Of a stretch of 64,000 nt of DNA, positions 49,830-57,863 are shown piece by piece. How positions within the stretch are numbered: position 1 is the first letter of the stretch; the number at the start of each line of letters is the position of its first letter. Source of the stretch: Lacipirellula limnantheis (GTDB lineage Bacteria > Planctomycetota > Planctomycetia > Pirellulales > Lacipirellulaceae). The DNA is taken from positions 1,760,856 to 1,824,855 of the forward strand of contig NZ_CP036339.1 of NCBI RefSeq assembly GCF_007746075.1, written 5' to 3'. The notes under the pieces were generated by a model. That model had not been told where the DNA came from. It ran no database searches and was given only the letters and a program-made list of their open reading frames with translations. A program made the translations under genes and the position numbers.

Positions 49830-50636
49830 TTAGTAACGGCGGAGATTCGAGGCGACTTGCATGATCTGATCGCCGGTCTGCACGACCTGGGAATTGAGTT
49901 CAAATGCCCGTTGGGTGGTAATCAGGTCGATCAACTCCTGCACGGGCTGGACGTTGGAGGCTTCGAGCGTCCCTTGCCGCACGGTGCCCATGCCGTTGGA
50001 GCCAGGTAGCCCGTCGACGGGGAAGCTCGAAGCGTCGGTCTGGCGATAGAGGTTGTCGCCGAGCTTGATCAGGCCGTCGGGGTTGAGAAACTGGGACAGC
50101 AAGATTTGTCCGGCGTTCTGCAGCGACGGGTCGGAGGCGGTGCTGTACTGAACCTGTCCATCGGTCGTGATGACGATGTGAGTCGCTTCGATCGGAATCG
50201 AGATCGGAGGGTCGATCACGAGGCCGTTCTGAGCCGAGCCGAGCACCACCTGGTTGTTGGCGTTGATGCCGAAGTTGCCGGCCCGCGTGTAGAGGGTACC
50301 GCCGTTGGTGGCGTCGTTGACGCGGAAAAACCCTTCACCTTCAATGGCGAGATCGAGCGGACGGTTGGTGGTTTCGAACGCGCCTTGCTCGTAATTGGTT
50401 TGGGTGCTGGAAACGCGGGCGCCGAGGCCGACTTCGATGCCGGTCGACGTGATGTTGCCGTCGGCGTCGAGGGCCCCGGGGTAGCGAATCTGGCGATAGA
50501 AGAGGTCCTGGAAGTTGGCCCGATCTTCCTTAAACGCCGTGGTGTTAACGTTCGCCAGATTATTGGCAATGACGTCGAGCTTGGTCTCGAGGGCGTCCAT
50601 GCCGGTGGCGGCGGTGTAAAGGGTTTGAACGCTCAT
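49830..50636 (-). CDS. flgG: Flagellar distal rod protein FlgG
   Basis: 268 residues, usual length. N-terminus A-A-T-G-M-D-A-L-E-T-K-L-D-V-I-A-N-N-L-A-N-V-N-T-T-A-F; middle R-P-L-D-L-A-I-E-G-E-G-F-F and L-Y-T-R-A-G-N-F; C-terminus E-L-I-D-L-I-T-T-Q-R-A-F-E-L-N-S-Q-V, ending A-S-N-L-R-R-Y. FlgG forms the drive-shaft rod below the hook. It follows flgF after a gap occupied by a REP-like pair (50662-50751). Confidence 0.95.
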   Translation of the reverse strand: MSVQTLYTAATGMDALETKLDVIANNLANVNTTAFKEDRANFQDLFYRQIRYPGALDADGNITSTGIEVGLGARVSSTQTNYEQGAFETTNRPLDLAIEGEGFFRVNDATNGGTLYTRAGNFGINANNQVVLGSAQNGLVIDPPISIPIEATHIVITTDGQVQYSTASDPSLQNAGQILLSQFLNPDGLIKLGDNLYRQTDASSFPVDGLPGSNGMGTVRQGTLEASNVQPVQELIDLITTQRAFELNSQVVQTGDQIMQVASNLRRY

Positions 50637-50661
50637 GGCAGTGTCGAGAGTTGAGGAGTTT

Positions 50662-50751
50662 TGTAGCCCCCGGCTACGCCGGGGGGTGACGCCACATGGG
50701 GCGACGAGTACCGAAATGGTTGCCTACCCCCTGGCGGAGCCAGGGGCTGAG
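50662..50751. repeat. REP-like palindrome pair (copy D)
   Basis: Palindromes TAGCCCCCGGCTACGCCGGG (50664) and CCCCTGGCGGAGCCAGGGG (50729) are joined by a different spacer from copies A and B. It fills the flgF-flgG gap, so it could tune the flgF/flgG mRNA ratio. Confidence 0.7.
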
Positions 50752-50760
50752 ATTTATGGA

Positions 50761-51519
50761 TTACGATCGCGTCGAGAGGAGTCGATTCACCAGTCCGCTG
50801 ATCATGTTGTCTTGATGCTGAATCATGCGGGTGTTGGCCTCGTAGGCCCGCGAGGTTTCGATCATTGCCATCATCTCGCGCGTGGGGTTGACGCCCGATT
50901 GTTCGAGATAACCTTGGCGAACGTCGCGCTCTCCGTCGACCACCGGAGTCACCGGCGCGAGCGGGCGAAAGAGGTTGTTGCCCATCTTGACGAGGTCGCC
51001 GTTCGATTGCGGCTTGGCGAGACCGATTTCGGTCCATTCGCCGTTCTGCACGATGTTGCCGCCAGGGTAAATCTCCCAGCGGCGCGTGTTGTCGATGAGA
51101 ATTTCCGTGCCGTCGGTGCTGAGGACCGGCATCTCGTCCTGTGTGATCAGCCGGCCGTTGGCGTCGATCGTGAAATTGCCGGCCCGCGTGAGAAAGACGT
51201 TGCCGTCGGGGGCCTGGACCTGAAAGTAGCCGTCGCCGTTGATCGTGAAGTCGGTCGGGATATCGGTCTGTCGGAGGCTCTTCGACTCGAAGTCCGTTTC
51301 GACGTCGATGATTTTGACGCCGCCGCCGACGTCATTTTGCGTGCCGCTGTGGGGATAGTCGCTCTGCTGCTGGATCGCCTGAGCGAAGCGCGCCTGGAAG
51401 ATGGGGACGTCGCGCTTGAAGCCGACTGTCTCCATGTTCGCCATGTTGTTGGCGATCACTTCGAGCCGTTGCTGTTGAGCTTGGGCCCCTTCGGCGGAGA
51501 TGTACATGCCGTAAGGCAT
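50761..51519 (-). CDS. flgF: Flagellar rod protein FlgF
   Basis: 252 residues. It has the rod-family N-terminus (Q-Q-Q-R-L-E-V-I-A-N-N-M-A-N-M-E-T-V-G-F-K), the core T-D-F-T-I-N-G-D-G-Y-F-Q-V and L-T-R-A-G-N-F, and the C-terminus N-P-T-R-E-M-M-A-M-I-E-T-S-R-A-Y-E-A-N. Order before flgG and the slightly shorter length favour proximal-rod FlgF over a second FlgG. It is the first gene of the flagellar block, with a sigma-54 type promoter candidate 55-70 bp upstream. Confidence 0.88.
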   Translation of the reverse strand: MPYGMYISAEGAQAQQQRLEVIANNMANMETVGFKRDVPIFQARFAQAIQQQSDYPHSGTQNDVGGGVKIIDVETDFESKSLRQTDIPTDFTINGDGYFQVQAPDGNVFLTRAGNFTIDANGRLITQDEMPVLSTDGTEILIDNTRRWEIYPGGNIVQNGEWTEIGLAKPQSNGDLVKMGNNLFRPLAPVTPVVDGERDVRQGYLEQSGVNPTREMMAMIETSRAYEANTRMIQHQDNMISGLVNRLLSTRS

Positions 51520-51573
51520 CGTTCGACCGTAGTGCAGGCGTTGCCCCCCTGCATGTCGATGGGACGGACTCTA

Positions 51574-51589
51574 TGCACGCGGCGTGCCG
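51574..51589 (-). promoter_or_regulatory. Candidate sigma-54 promoter of the flagellar block
   Basis: Minus-strand CGGCACGCCGCGTGCA fits TGGCACG-N4-TTGCW with 10 of 12 defined bases and exactly 10 bp between the GG and GC doublets. A transcript would start near 51563, about 45 bp before the flgF ATG. RpoN control of flagellar rod/hook genes is well known in Proteobacteria; here it is inferred. Confidence 0.5.
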
Positions 51590-51765
51590 CGATTCGTTCC
51601 CAAGGAAAGCCTGAAGTTTTCGCGACGACGGAGCAATCGATGAAGCTAGCAGGCTAGCGGCGCCAGCGGCAGAAGGCGCCGATCGGCGCCGATTGGCGAT
51701 CGGCAAAGTTTGCCGCAAGCAGGGCCCGGCGACGCACCTGCGTGTCATCGCTGTGACGAACAGCT

Positions 51766-52719
51766 TTAACCTTGTTTGGCGGCGAGGATGATCGCCTCCG
51801 CGCCGAGCATGCGTAGCTCATCTGCCACGGCGAGGCCCGCTTGTTCGGCAGCGGCCACGGCGTCCCCGGGCTCGCCGGCGGGGAGTTCGGCGACGATCGC
51901 GCTTCGGACCACTTCGCGGCCGTCGAGGCTCGCAACCAATCCATCGATCCGCAGCGTCTGGCGGTCGACGCGGCCCCAAGCCGCAATGGGAGCAGAGCAA
52001 CCTCCGTGCAAGGCGGCCAGTACGGCCCGTTCGGCGACGACGCCGAGGCGGGTGAGCGGATCGTTCAAGTGAGCGACCATTTCCAGCGTCGGGAGATCGT
52101 CGGCACGGCATTCAAGCGCTAGTGAACCTTGACCTGGGGCCGGCAACATGCGGGGCGGTTCGAGGCGGTCGGTGATCCGAGCGGCCCAGCCGAGGCGCGT
52201 GAGGCCGGCGGCGGCCAGGACGATGGCGTCGAATTCGCCATCGTCGAGTTTGCGGAGTCGTGTATCAACATTGCCGCGGATGCCGGCGACGTGGAGATCG
52301 GGACGGAGGTGAAGCAGTTGCGCCCGCCGGCGCAAACTTCCGGTGCCGACGCGGGCGCCGGGGGGAAGATCGGCCAGCGACGCGGCGGAGCGGGCTACCA
52401 AGGCGTCGGCGACGCTTTCGCGCGGCGGGGTCGCGGCGAGGACGAGCCCGGCGACTTGTTCGGTCGGCAAATCTTTCAGACTGTGAACTGCCAGATCGAC
52501 CTGGCCGGCGAGCAATGCTGCTTGGATTTCCTTGGTGAAGACGCCTTGCGTGCCAATCGAACCAACGGGGCCAAGTTGTTCCACGTCGCCCCGGGTAGTG
52601 ATCTCGACGATTTCCACGGCCGCACCGAGTCGGCTCAGTTCCGCGGCGACCCAATCGCTCTGCCAGCGAGCCAGCTTGCTGGCGCGGGTGCCAATACGCA
52701 GCGGGCGATCGAGCGGCAT
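51766..52719 (-). CDS. hemC: Hydroxymethylbilane synthase (porphobilinogen deaminase)
   Basis: 317 residues from the ATG at 52719. The protein opens I-G-T-R-A-S-K-L-A; it has V-H-S-L-K-D-L-P-T, the R-R-R-A-Q-L substrate-binding arginines, R-G-N-V-D-T-R-L-R-K-L-D, P-A-P-G-Q-G-S-L-A-L-E-C-R, and the cofactor-binding Cys241 in H-G-G-C-S-A-P-I. It joins four porphobilinogens into hydroxymethylbilane for haem synthesis. Its ATG shares one base with the stop of the upstream DUF502 gene (TGATG), so the two are translationally coupled. Confidence 0.95.
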   Translation of the reverse strand: MPLDRPLRIGTRASKLARWQSDWVAAELSRLGAAVEIVEITTRGDVEQLGPVGSIGTQGVFTKEIQAALLAGQVDLAVHSLKDLPTEQVAGLVLAATPPRESVADALVARSAASLADLPPGARVGTGSLRRRAQLLHLRPDLHVAGIRGNVDTRLRKLDDGEFDAIVLAAAGLTRLGWAARITDRLEPPRMLPAPGQGSLALECRADDLPTLEMVAHLNDPLTRLGVVAERAVLAALHGGCSAPIAAWGRVDRQTLRIDGLVASLDGREVVRSAIVAELPAGEPGDAVAAAEQAGLAVADELRMLGAEAIILAAKQG

Positions 52720-53651
52720 CAGGTTTCCGGATTGGGGGCCGGCAGCGGAGGCGTGGCGGGAAGCTGGCGGAATGACGTCGCCTTGTATCCTTGTTGCGGC
52801 GGAGTCACGACGCCGCAGCTCATGATGTATTGTAACGCTTGTTCCATCGTGATGTTGAGGTCGATGGTTTCGCTGCGCTTCACGGTCGCGGTAAATCCGG
52901 TGAACGGCATTGGCGAGGTCGGCACCAGCACCGCAAGGACGGGCTCGTTGGCGGCGCATGCGATATCGAGGAGGCTTTCGCCGGTGACGAACGCGAGTTG
53001 CCAAATTCCCTTGCGAGGGTATTCGATCGCCACGATGCGGGTGTAGGCGATCTCCGTTTCATTGAACATGAAATCGGTCACTTGCTTGACCGACGAATAA
53101 ACGTTGCGGATCAGCGGCAGTCGCGTGACCCCCCGTTCGAACTGCGTCCAAAAGAAGCGGCCGATGCCGGCAGCCAGAAATTTCCCCAGTAGGTAGAGCG
53201 TGAGGATGAAGACGCAGAGGAAGATCGGTACGACGATTCGTCGCTGCAGATATTTGTTCTGGACGTAGACCTGATAGACGCCGTCGGCGGTGGCGGGCAT
53301 GGGGGCCTTGCCGACGGCCTCGGCCACTTCGTCGTAGTCGGCCGCCGGGATGTACTGGCCGTCGGCCGTTTGGCGATAGGCCACGCCTTCGATCAGCGCC
53401 CGGCCCTTCACGGGTTGGTCGGCGGGGACGAGGTCGGCGGGGATGATGCTCTTTTCGTGATAGTCGACGAGCAGCGTCCGCGCGCCATTTTCTAAGGGGA
53501 CGAGGAGGTACTCGGCGACCGTGTTCCAGACCCACAGAATGATGACGATCGTCAGCAGCGGCGGGAGCAAGATGCCCAGGCCGCGCACGATCGCTCGACG
53601 AAACGGATCGAGCGCGCTCGCAGATTTCGTCGTTGGCTGCGGGGAGGACAT
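52719..53651 (-). CDS. DUF502 family membrane protein
   Basis: 310 residues. Two hydrophobic helices (about 26-50 and 142-165) bracket an extracytoplasmic part that is longer than usual (about 90 residues). The family core follows: F-F-W-T-Q-F-E-R-G-V-T-R-L-P-L-I-R-N-V-Y-S-S-V-K-Q-V-T-D, then P-R-K-G-I-W-Q-L-A-F-V-T-G-E and V-L-V-P-T-S-P-M-P-F-T-G-F. The function of DUF502 proteins is unknown. The tail is Pro-rich. It forms a unit with hemC. Confidence 0.85.
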   Translation of the reverse strand: MSSPQPTTKSASALDPFRRAIVRGLGILLPPLLTIVIILWVWNTVAEYLLVPLENGARTLLVDYHEKSIIPADLVPADQPVKGRALIEGVAYRQTADGQYIPAADYDEVAEAVGKAPMPATADGVYQVYVQNKYLQRRIVVPIFLCVFILTLYLLGKFLAAGIGRFFWTQFERGVTRLPLIRNVYSSVKQVTDFMFNETEIAYTRIVAIEYPRKGIWQLAFVTGESLLDIACAANEPVLAVLVPTSPMPFTGFTATVKRSETIDLNITMEQALQYIMSCGVVTPPQQGYKATSFRQLPATPPLPAPNPET

Positions 53652-53727
53652 GAAGGAAGGAGGAAGGTCGAAGGGGGAGGGGGGAAGGGTTTTAAGGCGG
53701 GGTTGGTTTGGCGGATGCTAACTCGCT

Positions 53728-54501
53728 TTAGCCGCCGGCAGGGGTACGGGCGAGGACCAGCACCGTGACGTCGGCGGCGCCGGCGCGGCGCAAGACGCGG
53801 GCGGCTTCGCTGCAAGTGGCGCCGGTCGTCAGAATGTCATCGACGATCAGCACCCGGGCGGCCGCTAAATAATAGGATGCACCTACAGCCATTTCTCCCG
53901 CCAAATTGCGAAATCGTGCGGGGCGTGATAATCCGACCTGCGGCGGCACATTCCGCACAAGCCGCAACATCTCCCCGGCGCACGGCGCCTCCAGGCGTTC
54001 GGCAAGCCGACGGGCGAGCATCTGCGGCGCGTTTGCGCCGCGTTGCCAGCGCCGCCAACGATGCATCGGGACGGCAGTGACGACGTCGATTCGCAACGCC
54101 AGCAATTGCTCGCGTAGCCGTTGCCAAGCCAAGTCGGCGAGTGCTCGGGTGACGACTCCTTGGCGGTCGGCTTTTGTGCGCATCACCAGTTGACGGAGCA
54201 ATCCCTCATAGCTGCCGAGCGCAATGGCGCGATCAAAGCGGAGCTTGTCGCCTCGACAGCGGTTGCAGGCGAGATCAACGCCATTAGTTGAAGGAACTGG
54301 CGCGGCGCAGCGCGGGCAGACCCGCCAGTCAATCAGTTCAAGCTTTGTTTCGCAGTCGCTGCAGAGCGATAGTTCGCGCTGGCCGTCAGCCAAGTCGCGA
54401 TAGCAGGCGATGCACTTGGCGGGGAAGACGAGGTCGAGCCCGGCGCTCAAGGCGTCGCGCCACCAGGGCGGTTTGGTCAGTGGTCCGGGCATAAGGTGCA
54501 T
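53728..54501 (-). CDS. comF: ComF-family phosphoribosyltransferase-like protein
   Basis: 257 residues from the ATG at 54501 (54492 also possible). A zinc-ribbon-like N-terminus has four C-x2-C pairs (C-I-A-C, C-S-D-C, C-P-R-C, C-N-R-C), followed by a PRTase fold with V-P-M-H-R-W-R-R-W-Q-R-G-A-N-A-P and the PRPP loop V-L-I-V-D-D-I-L-T-T-G-A-T. ComF helps natural transformation in several bacteria, probably at the DNA import step. No other competence gene is in the window. Confidence 0.88.
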   Translation of the reverse strand: MHLMPGPLTKPPWWRDALSAGLDLVFPAKCIACYRDLADGQRELSLCSDCETKLELIDWRVCPRCAAPVPSTNGVDLACNRCRGDKLRFDRAIALGSYEGLLRQLVMRTKADRQGVVTRALADLAWQRLREQLLALRIDVVTAVPMHRWRRWQRGANAPQMLARRLAERLEAPCAGEMLRLVRNVPPQVGLSRPARFRNLAGEMAVGASYYLAAARVLIVDDILTTGATCSEAARVLRRAGAADVTVLVLARTPAGG

Positions 54502-54668
54502 TCCGGCGGCACGATAAAGGCCTCTCCGGGTAGATATTCTGCGGCCGCAATGTGGGCGGTGCAAGCAAATACCCCGGGATTCGCAGCCGGGCGCCGAGGT
54601 TGACGCTAGCAGCCGGGCTCGACTACTCTCCGCGGCTTCCGTTCCCGCAGGATTCTGGCGCGAGTGCG

Positions 54669-55799
54669 ATGTTTATCCTCAACCGATATCTGCTGCGGCA
54701 ATTCTTGCAGGTCTTTCTGATCTGCTTTTCGAGCCTCACCGGACTGTACATCGTGATCGACGCGTTCGGTCACCTCGACCACTTTTCGTCGTACGCCGAA
54801 AAGGGGGGCAGCCTGTTTGGGGTGATGGCCCAATACTACGCTTACCACAGCTTGGCGTTTTTCGACGGCACGAGCGGCATTCTCGCAATGATTTCGGCGA
54901 TGTTCACGGTGACCTGGCTCCAGCGTCATCAGGAATTGACGGCCATCATGGCCGCGGGCATTTCGAAGATGCGGATCATGAAGCCGATCCTGTTCGCCGC
55001 GGCGGGCGTCAGCCTCCTCGGCGTGGCCAATCGCGAGCTCGTGATCCCGCGCGTTCGCGACGAATTGACGCGTGATACGAAAGACCTGGGAGGCGACGCG
55101 GCGCGTGACCTGGAACCGAGATTTGATCGAAACGGGATCCTGATCGGCGGCGAGAAGATTATCCTTGGCGAGCGAAAGATCCTGAAGCCCGCCTTCGTCT
55201 TGCCCGCGGAAATGGCTAAGAGCGGCCAGCAACTCGTCGCCGCTGAAGGTTACTACAAAGACGCCGCCGAGGGACGGCCGGCGGGTTTCGTCCTCACCGG
55301 CGTCACGGCGCCAGCGCGAGTCGATCGCATGACCTCGGTGTTGATCGGAGACCAGCCGGTCATCGTCACTCCCCAGGACGTGCCGTGGTTAAGCGCGAAC
55401 GAGCTGTTCGTCGTGAGCGACCTACCCTTCCCGCTCCTGGCCAGCGGCTCCAACTGGCGGAAGTACGCCTCGATCGGCGAACTGATCCACGAATTGAATG
55501 ACCCTGGAGCTGACTTGGGCGCCGACGTCCGTGTGACCGTCCACACGCGGCTCGTGCAGCCGCTGATGGACGGAACGCTTTTGATGCTCGGATTGCCGCT
55601 GATGTTGTCGCGGAGCAATCGCAACATCTTTCTGTCCATTGGGATTTGCATGGGCGTGGCGACGGCGTTTACGCTCATTGCGCTCAGCTGCCAATCGCTC
55701 GGCGCGGTGAACATGCTGCGGCCGTCCCTGGCGGCGTGGTTGCCGCTGATGATCTTCGTGCCCGTGGCGGCCGGGATGAGCCAAACGCTGCGGACCTAG
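54669..55799 (+). CDS. LptF/LptG family permease
   Basis: 376 residues from the ATG at 54669. The N-terminus L-N-R-Y-L-L-R-Q-F-L-Q-V-F and the segment L-Q-R-H-Q-E-L-T-A-I-M-A-A-G-I-S are typical; six membrane helices (three at each end) flank a periplasmic beta-jellyroll of about 180 residues. LptF and LptG pair with LptB to extract LPS from the inner membrane. Only one such gene is here, divergent from comF. It is in line with an LPS-containing outer membrane. Confidence 0.86.
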   Translation: MFILNRYLLRQFLQVFLICFSSLTGLYIVIDAFGHLDHFSSYAEKGGSLFGVMAQYYAYHSLAFFDGTSGILAMISAMFTVTWLQRHQELTAIMAAGISKMRIMKPILFAAAGVSLLGVANRELVIPRVRDELTRDTKDLGGDAARDLEPRFDRNGILIGGEKIILGERKILKPAFVLPAEMAKSGQQLVAAEGYYKDAAEGRPAGFVLTGVTAPARVDRMTSVLIGDQPVIVTPQDVPWLSANELFVVSDLPFPLLASGSNWRKYASIGELIHELNDPGADLGADVRVTVHTRLVQPLMDGTLLMLGLPLMLSRSNRNIFLSIGICMGVATAFTLIALSCQSLGAVNMLRPSLAAWLPLMIFVPVAAGMSQTLRT

Positions 55800-55961
55800 A
55801 ATTCCGACTGCGGCGGCAGGCGAGGCGAACAGCCCAATCGATGCTAGGTGGGTTGAGAATCGCGGCGGCGAAAGATAGGCTGGGTCTCCTGCAAACTCGT
55901 AGCTGCGCGCGATGACCTCGGCAGCGACCGGAACTTATAGACATCTGACTTGGGAGCTGCC

Positions 55962-56396
55962 ATGAAAGTCGCCACCATGACCACGAACAAGGGCGTGATT
56001 CGTCTGGAACTGTTCGCCGACAAGACGCCCAAAACGGTCGAAAACTTTGAAAAGCTCGCCAAGAAGGGCTTTTACGACGGGCTCAAATTTCACCGCGTAA
56101 TCGAAGATTTTATGATCCAGGGGGGCTGCCCTGAAGGGACCGGCACCGGCGGCCCTGGCTACAAGTTCGCCGATGAGTTTCATCCCGATCTGAAGCACTC
56201 GGGACCTGGCATTTTGTCGATGGCCAACGCTGGCCCGAATACCAACGGATCGCAGTTCTTCATCACGCACGTGGCCACTCCTTGGCTCGACGGCAAGCAC
56301 ACCGTGTTCGGCAAGGTGCTCGATAAGGGTCAAGACGTGGTGAACAAGATCAAGCAGGGCGATAAGATTGAGACCCTCGTCATTTCCGAGGAGTAG
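55962..56396 (+). CDS. Cyclophilin-type peptidyl-prolyl isomerase
   Basis: 144 residues from the ATG at 55962, with GGGAG about 8 bp upstream. Catalytic-site elements are visible: [37 protein letters not shown], and [10 protein letters not shown]. It catalyses prolyl cis-trans isomerisation. There is no signal peptide, so it is cytoplasmic. Confidence 0.94.
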   Translation: MKVATMTTNKGVIRLELFADKTPKTVENFEKLAKKGFYDGLKFHRVIEDFMIQGGCPEGTGTGGPGYKFADEFHPDLKHSGPGILSMANAGPNTNGSQFFITHVATPWLDGKHTVFGKVLDKGQDVVNKIKQGDKIETLVISEE

Positions 56397-56612
56397 ATTG
56401 GCGAGTCGGGTGCACGATATCCGCCTGTTTGTTCTCGTGCATGCTGAGGCGGAGCGAGTCGCACGAAACCCTCGTGAGACGTCGCTTCACGGACTTCGCG
56501 CGATTTTGCGGGCTGTAGCGTCGGCGCCGAGTGCGAGCGCGTAAGCCAAGCAGCGAGCTATCCTTTCGCCAAGTGAAGGTTAGCATCACGTCTCTGCGCT
56601 GCACGACCGACA

Positions 56613-57746
56613 ATGCTCAAAGTCCGCGAGATTAATCAACTCACCGAACTCTCCACGCTGCGCGAAACTTGGAGCCGGTTGCTGAAGGCGACCCCCAGAT
56701 TTTCGTTCTTTCAGACCTTCGAGTGGTTGGAAGCGGCCTGGGGACACTACCCGCAGCAGCGACTGCGGGCGGTGATCGTCGAACGCGACGGCGACGTCGT
56801 CGGCATCGTGCCGTTTTGCGTCCGCACCGAGCGGCGCCGCATCGGCGCCGTGCGCGTCTTGACCTATCCGCTCGACGATTGGTCGACGTTCTACGGCCCG
56901 ATTAGCGCCGAGCCGACCGTCGTGATGAAGGCGTCGCTCAAGCACATTGAAGCGACGCCCCATGACTGGGATGTTATCGATCTTCGCTACGTCGATCAGG
57001 CGGCGGCGGAATACATGACGATCGGCGAAGCGTTCCGCGAAACGGGCAACCGTTTCTTCATCCGCCCGCGGATGGAAGTTCGCTTCTGCAGGATGGACGA
57101 CGGGTGGAACCAGTACGTTGAAAGTCGCTCGCGCAACTGGCGACGACAGATGCGACGCGACATCGAGGTATTGGAGAAAGCGGGACCGGTCGAGATGCTG
57201 CGGTATCGACCGGAAGCGGGAGGGACAGGTCGGGACGCCCGCACGCTGGAAATATACGCGATCTGCGAACAGATTGCGGCCAAGAGCTGGCAGGCCGAGG
57301 CGGAGTCGCAAAGCACCCTCTCGTCGCCGCGCGTACGCGATCTGCTGCTGGAATTCCACTGCCGGGCTGCGGCGCTGGGGATGCTCGATACGAACATCCT
57401 CACGGTTGCCGGCCGCCCGGTAGCATTCAATTACAACTACGTCGCCGAAGGCAGGACTTACGGCTTGCGAGCTGGGTTTGACCCATCGGCGGAGATGGAA
57501 CACTGCGGGCGGATTTTGCTCTACAAGATGCTCGAAGATTCGTTCGCCCGCGGCGACGCCGAATACAGCTTTGGGCCGGGGAGGCAAGCTTACAAAGATC
57601 GCTTCGCCACCGAGTTGCGATGCGCCTATACGTTTCGCAGCTACTCGACCGCGACCATCAAGTCTCGCGTGATGCAGTGGCGGGAACGCGTTGTCAGCAG
57701 CCTTTACTCGGAGCAGGAGTTGGCTGAGAAGAGTCTCGTCGATTGA
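56613..57746 (+). CDS. GNAT (CelD/BcsL-like) acetyltransferase
   Basis: 377 residues. It has the double GNAT layout of the CelD/FemAB-like group: F-F-Q-T-F-E-W-L-E-A-A-W-G-H-Y near residue 33, R-S-R-N-W-R-R-Q-M-R-R-D in the middle, and the second domain with V-A-F-N-Y-N-Y-V-A-E-G-R-T-Y and F-G-P-G-R-Q-A-Y-K-D-R-F. Members act in exopolysaccharide or cell-surface modification; the acceptor is unknown. No exopolysaccharide gene is adjacent. The 216-bp gap before it has no clear terminator or gene. Confidence 0.82.
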   Translation: MLKVREINQLTELSTLRETWSRLLKATPRFSFFQTFEWLEAAWGHYPQQRLRAVIVERDGDVVGIVPFCVRTERRRIGAVRVLTYPLDDWSTFYGPISAEPTVVMKASLKHIEATPHDWDVIDLRYVDQAAAEYMTIGEAFRETGNRFFIRPRMEVRFCRMDDGWNQYVESRSRNWRRQMRRDIEVLEKAGPVEMLRYRPEAGGTGRDARTLEIYAICEQIAAKSWQAEAESQSTLSSPRVRDLLLEFHCRAAALGMLDTNILTVAGRPVAFNYNYVAEGRTYGLRAGFDPSAEMEHCGRILLYKMLEDSFARGDAEYSFGPGRQAYKDRFATELRCAYTFRSYSTATIKSRVMQWRERVVSSLYSEQELAEKSLVD

Positions 57747-57863
57747 GTTGGCGCCTGCCGCGCGGGGCGAGCGCGGCAGCGGCGGGCTGCTTGACCCCGC
57801 CTGCAGCATCGACCAGCATGGCAGCGAGGCGGACGCGCGTCGCTTGTCTTTGGGGGCGGATCG

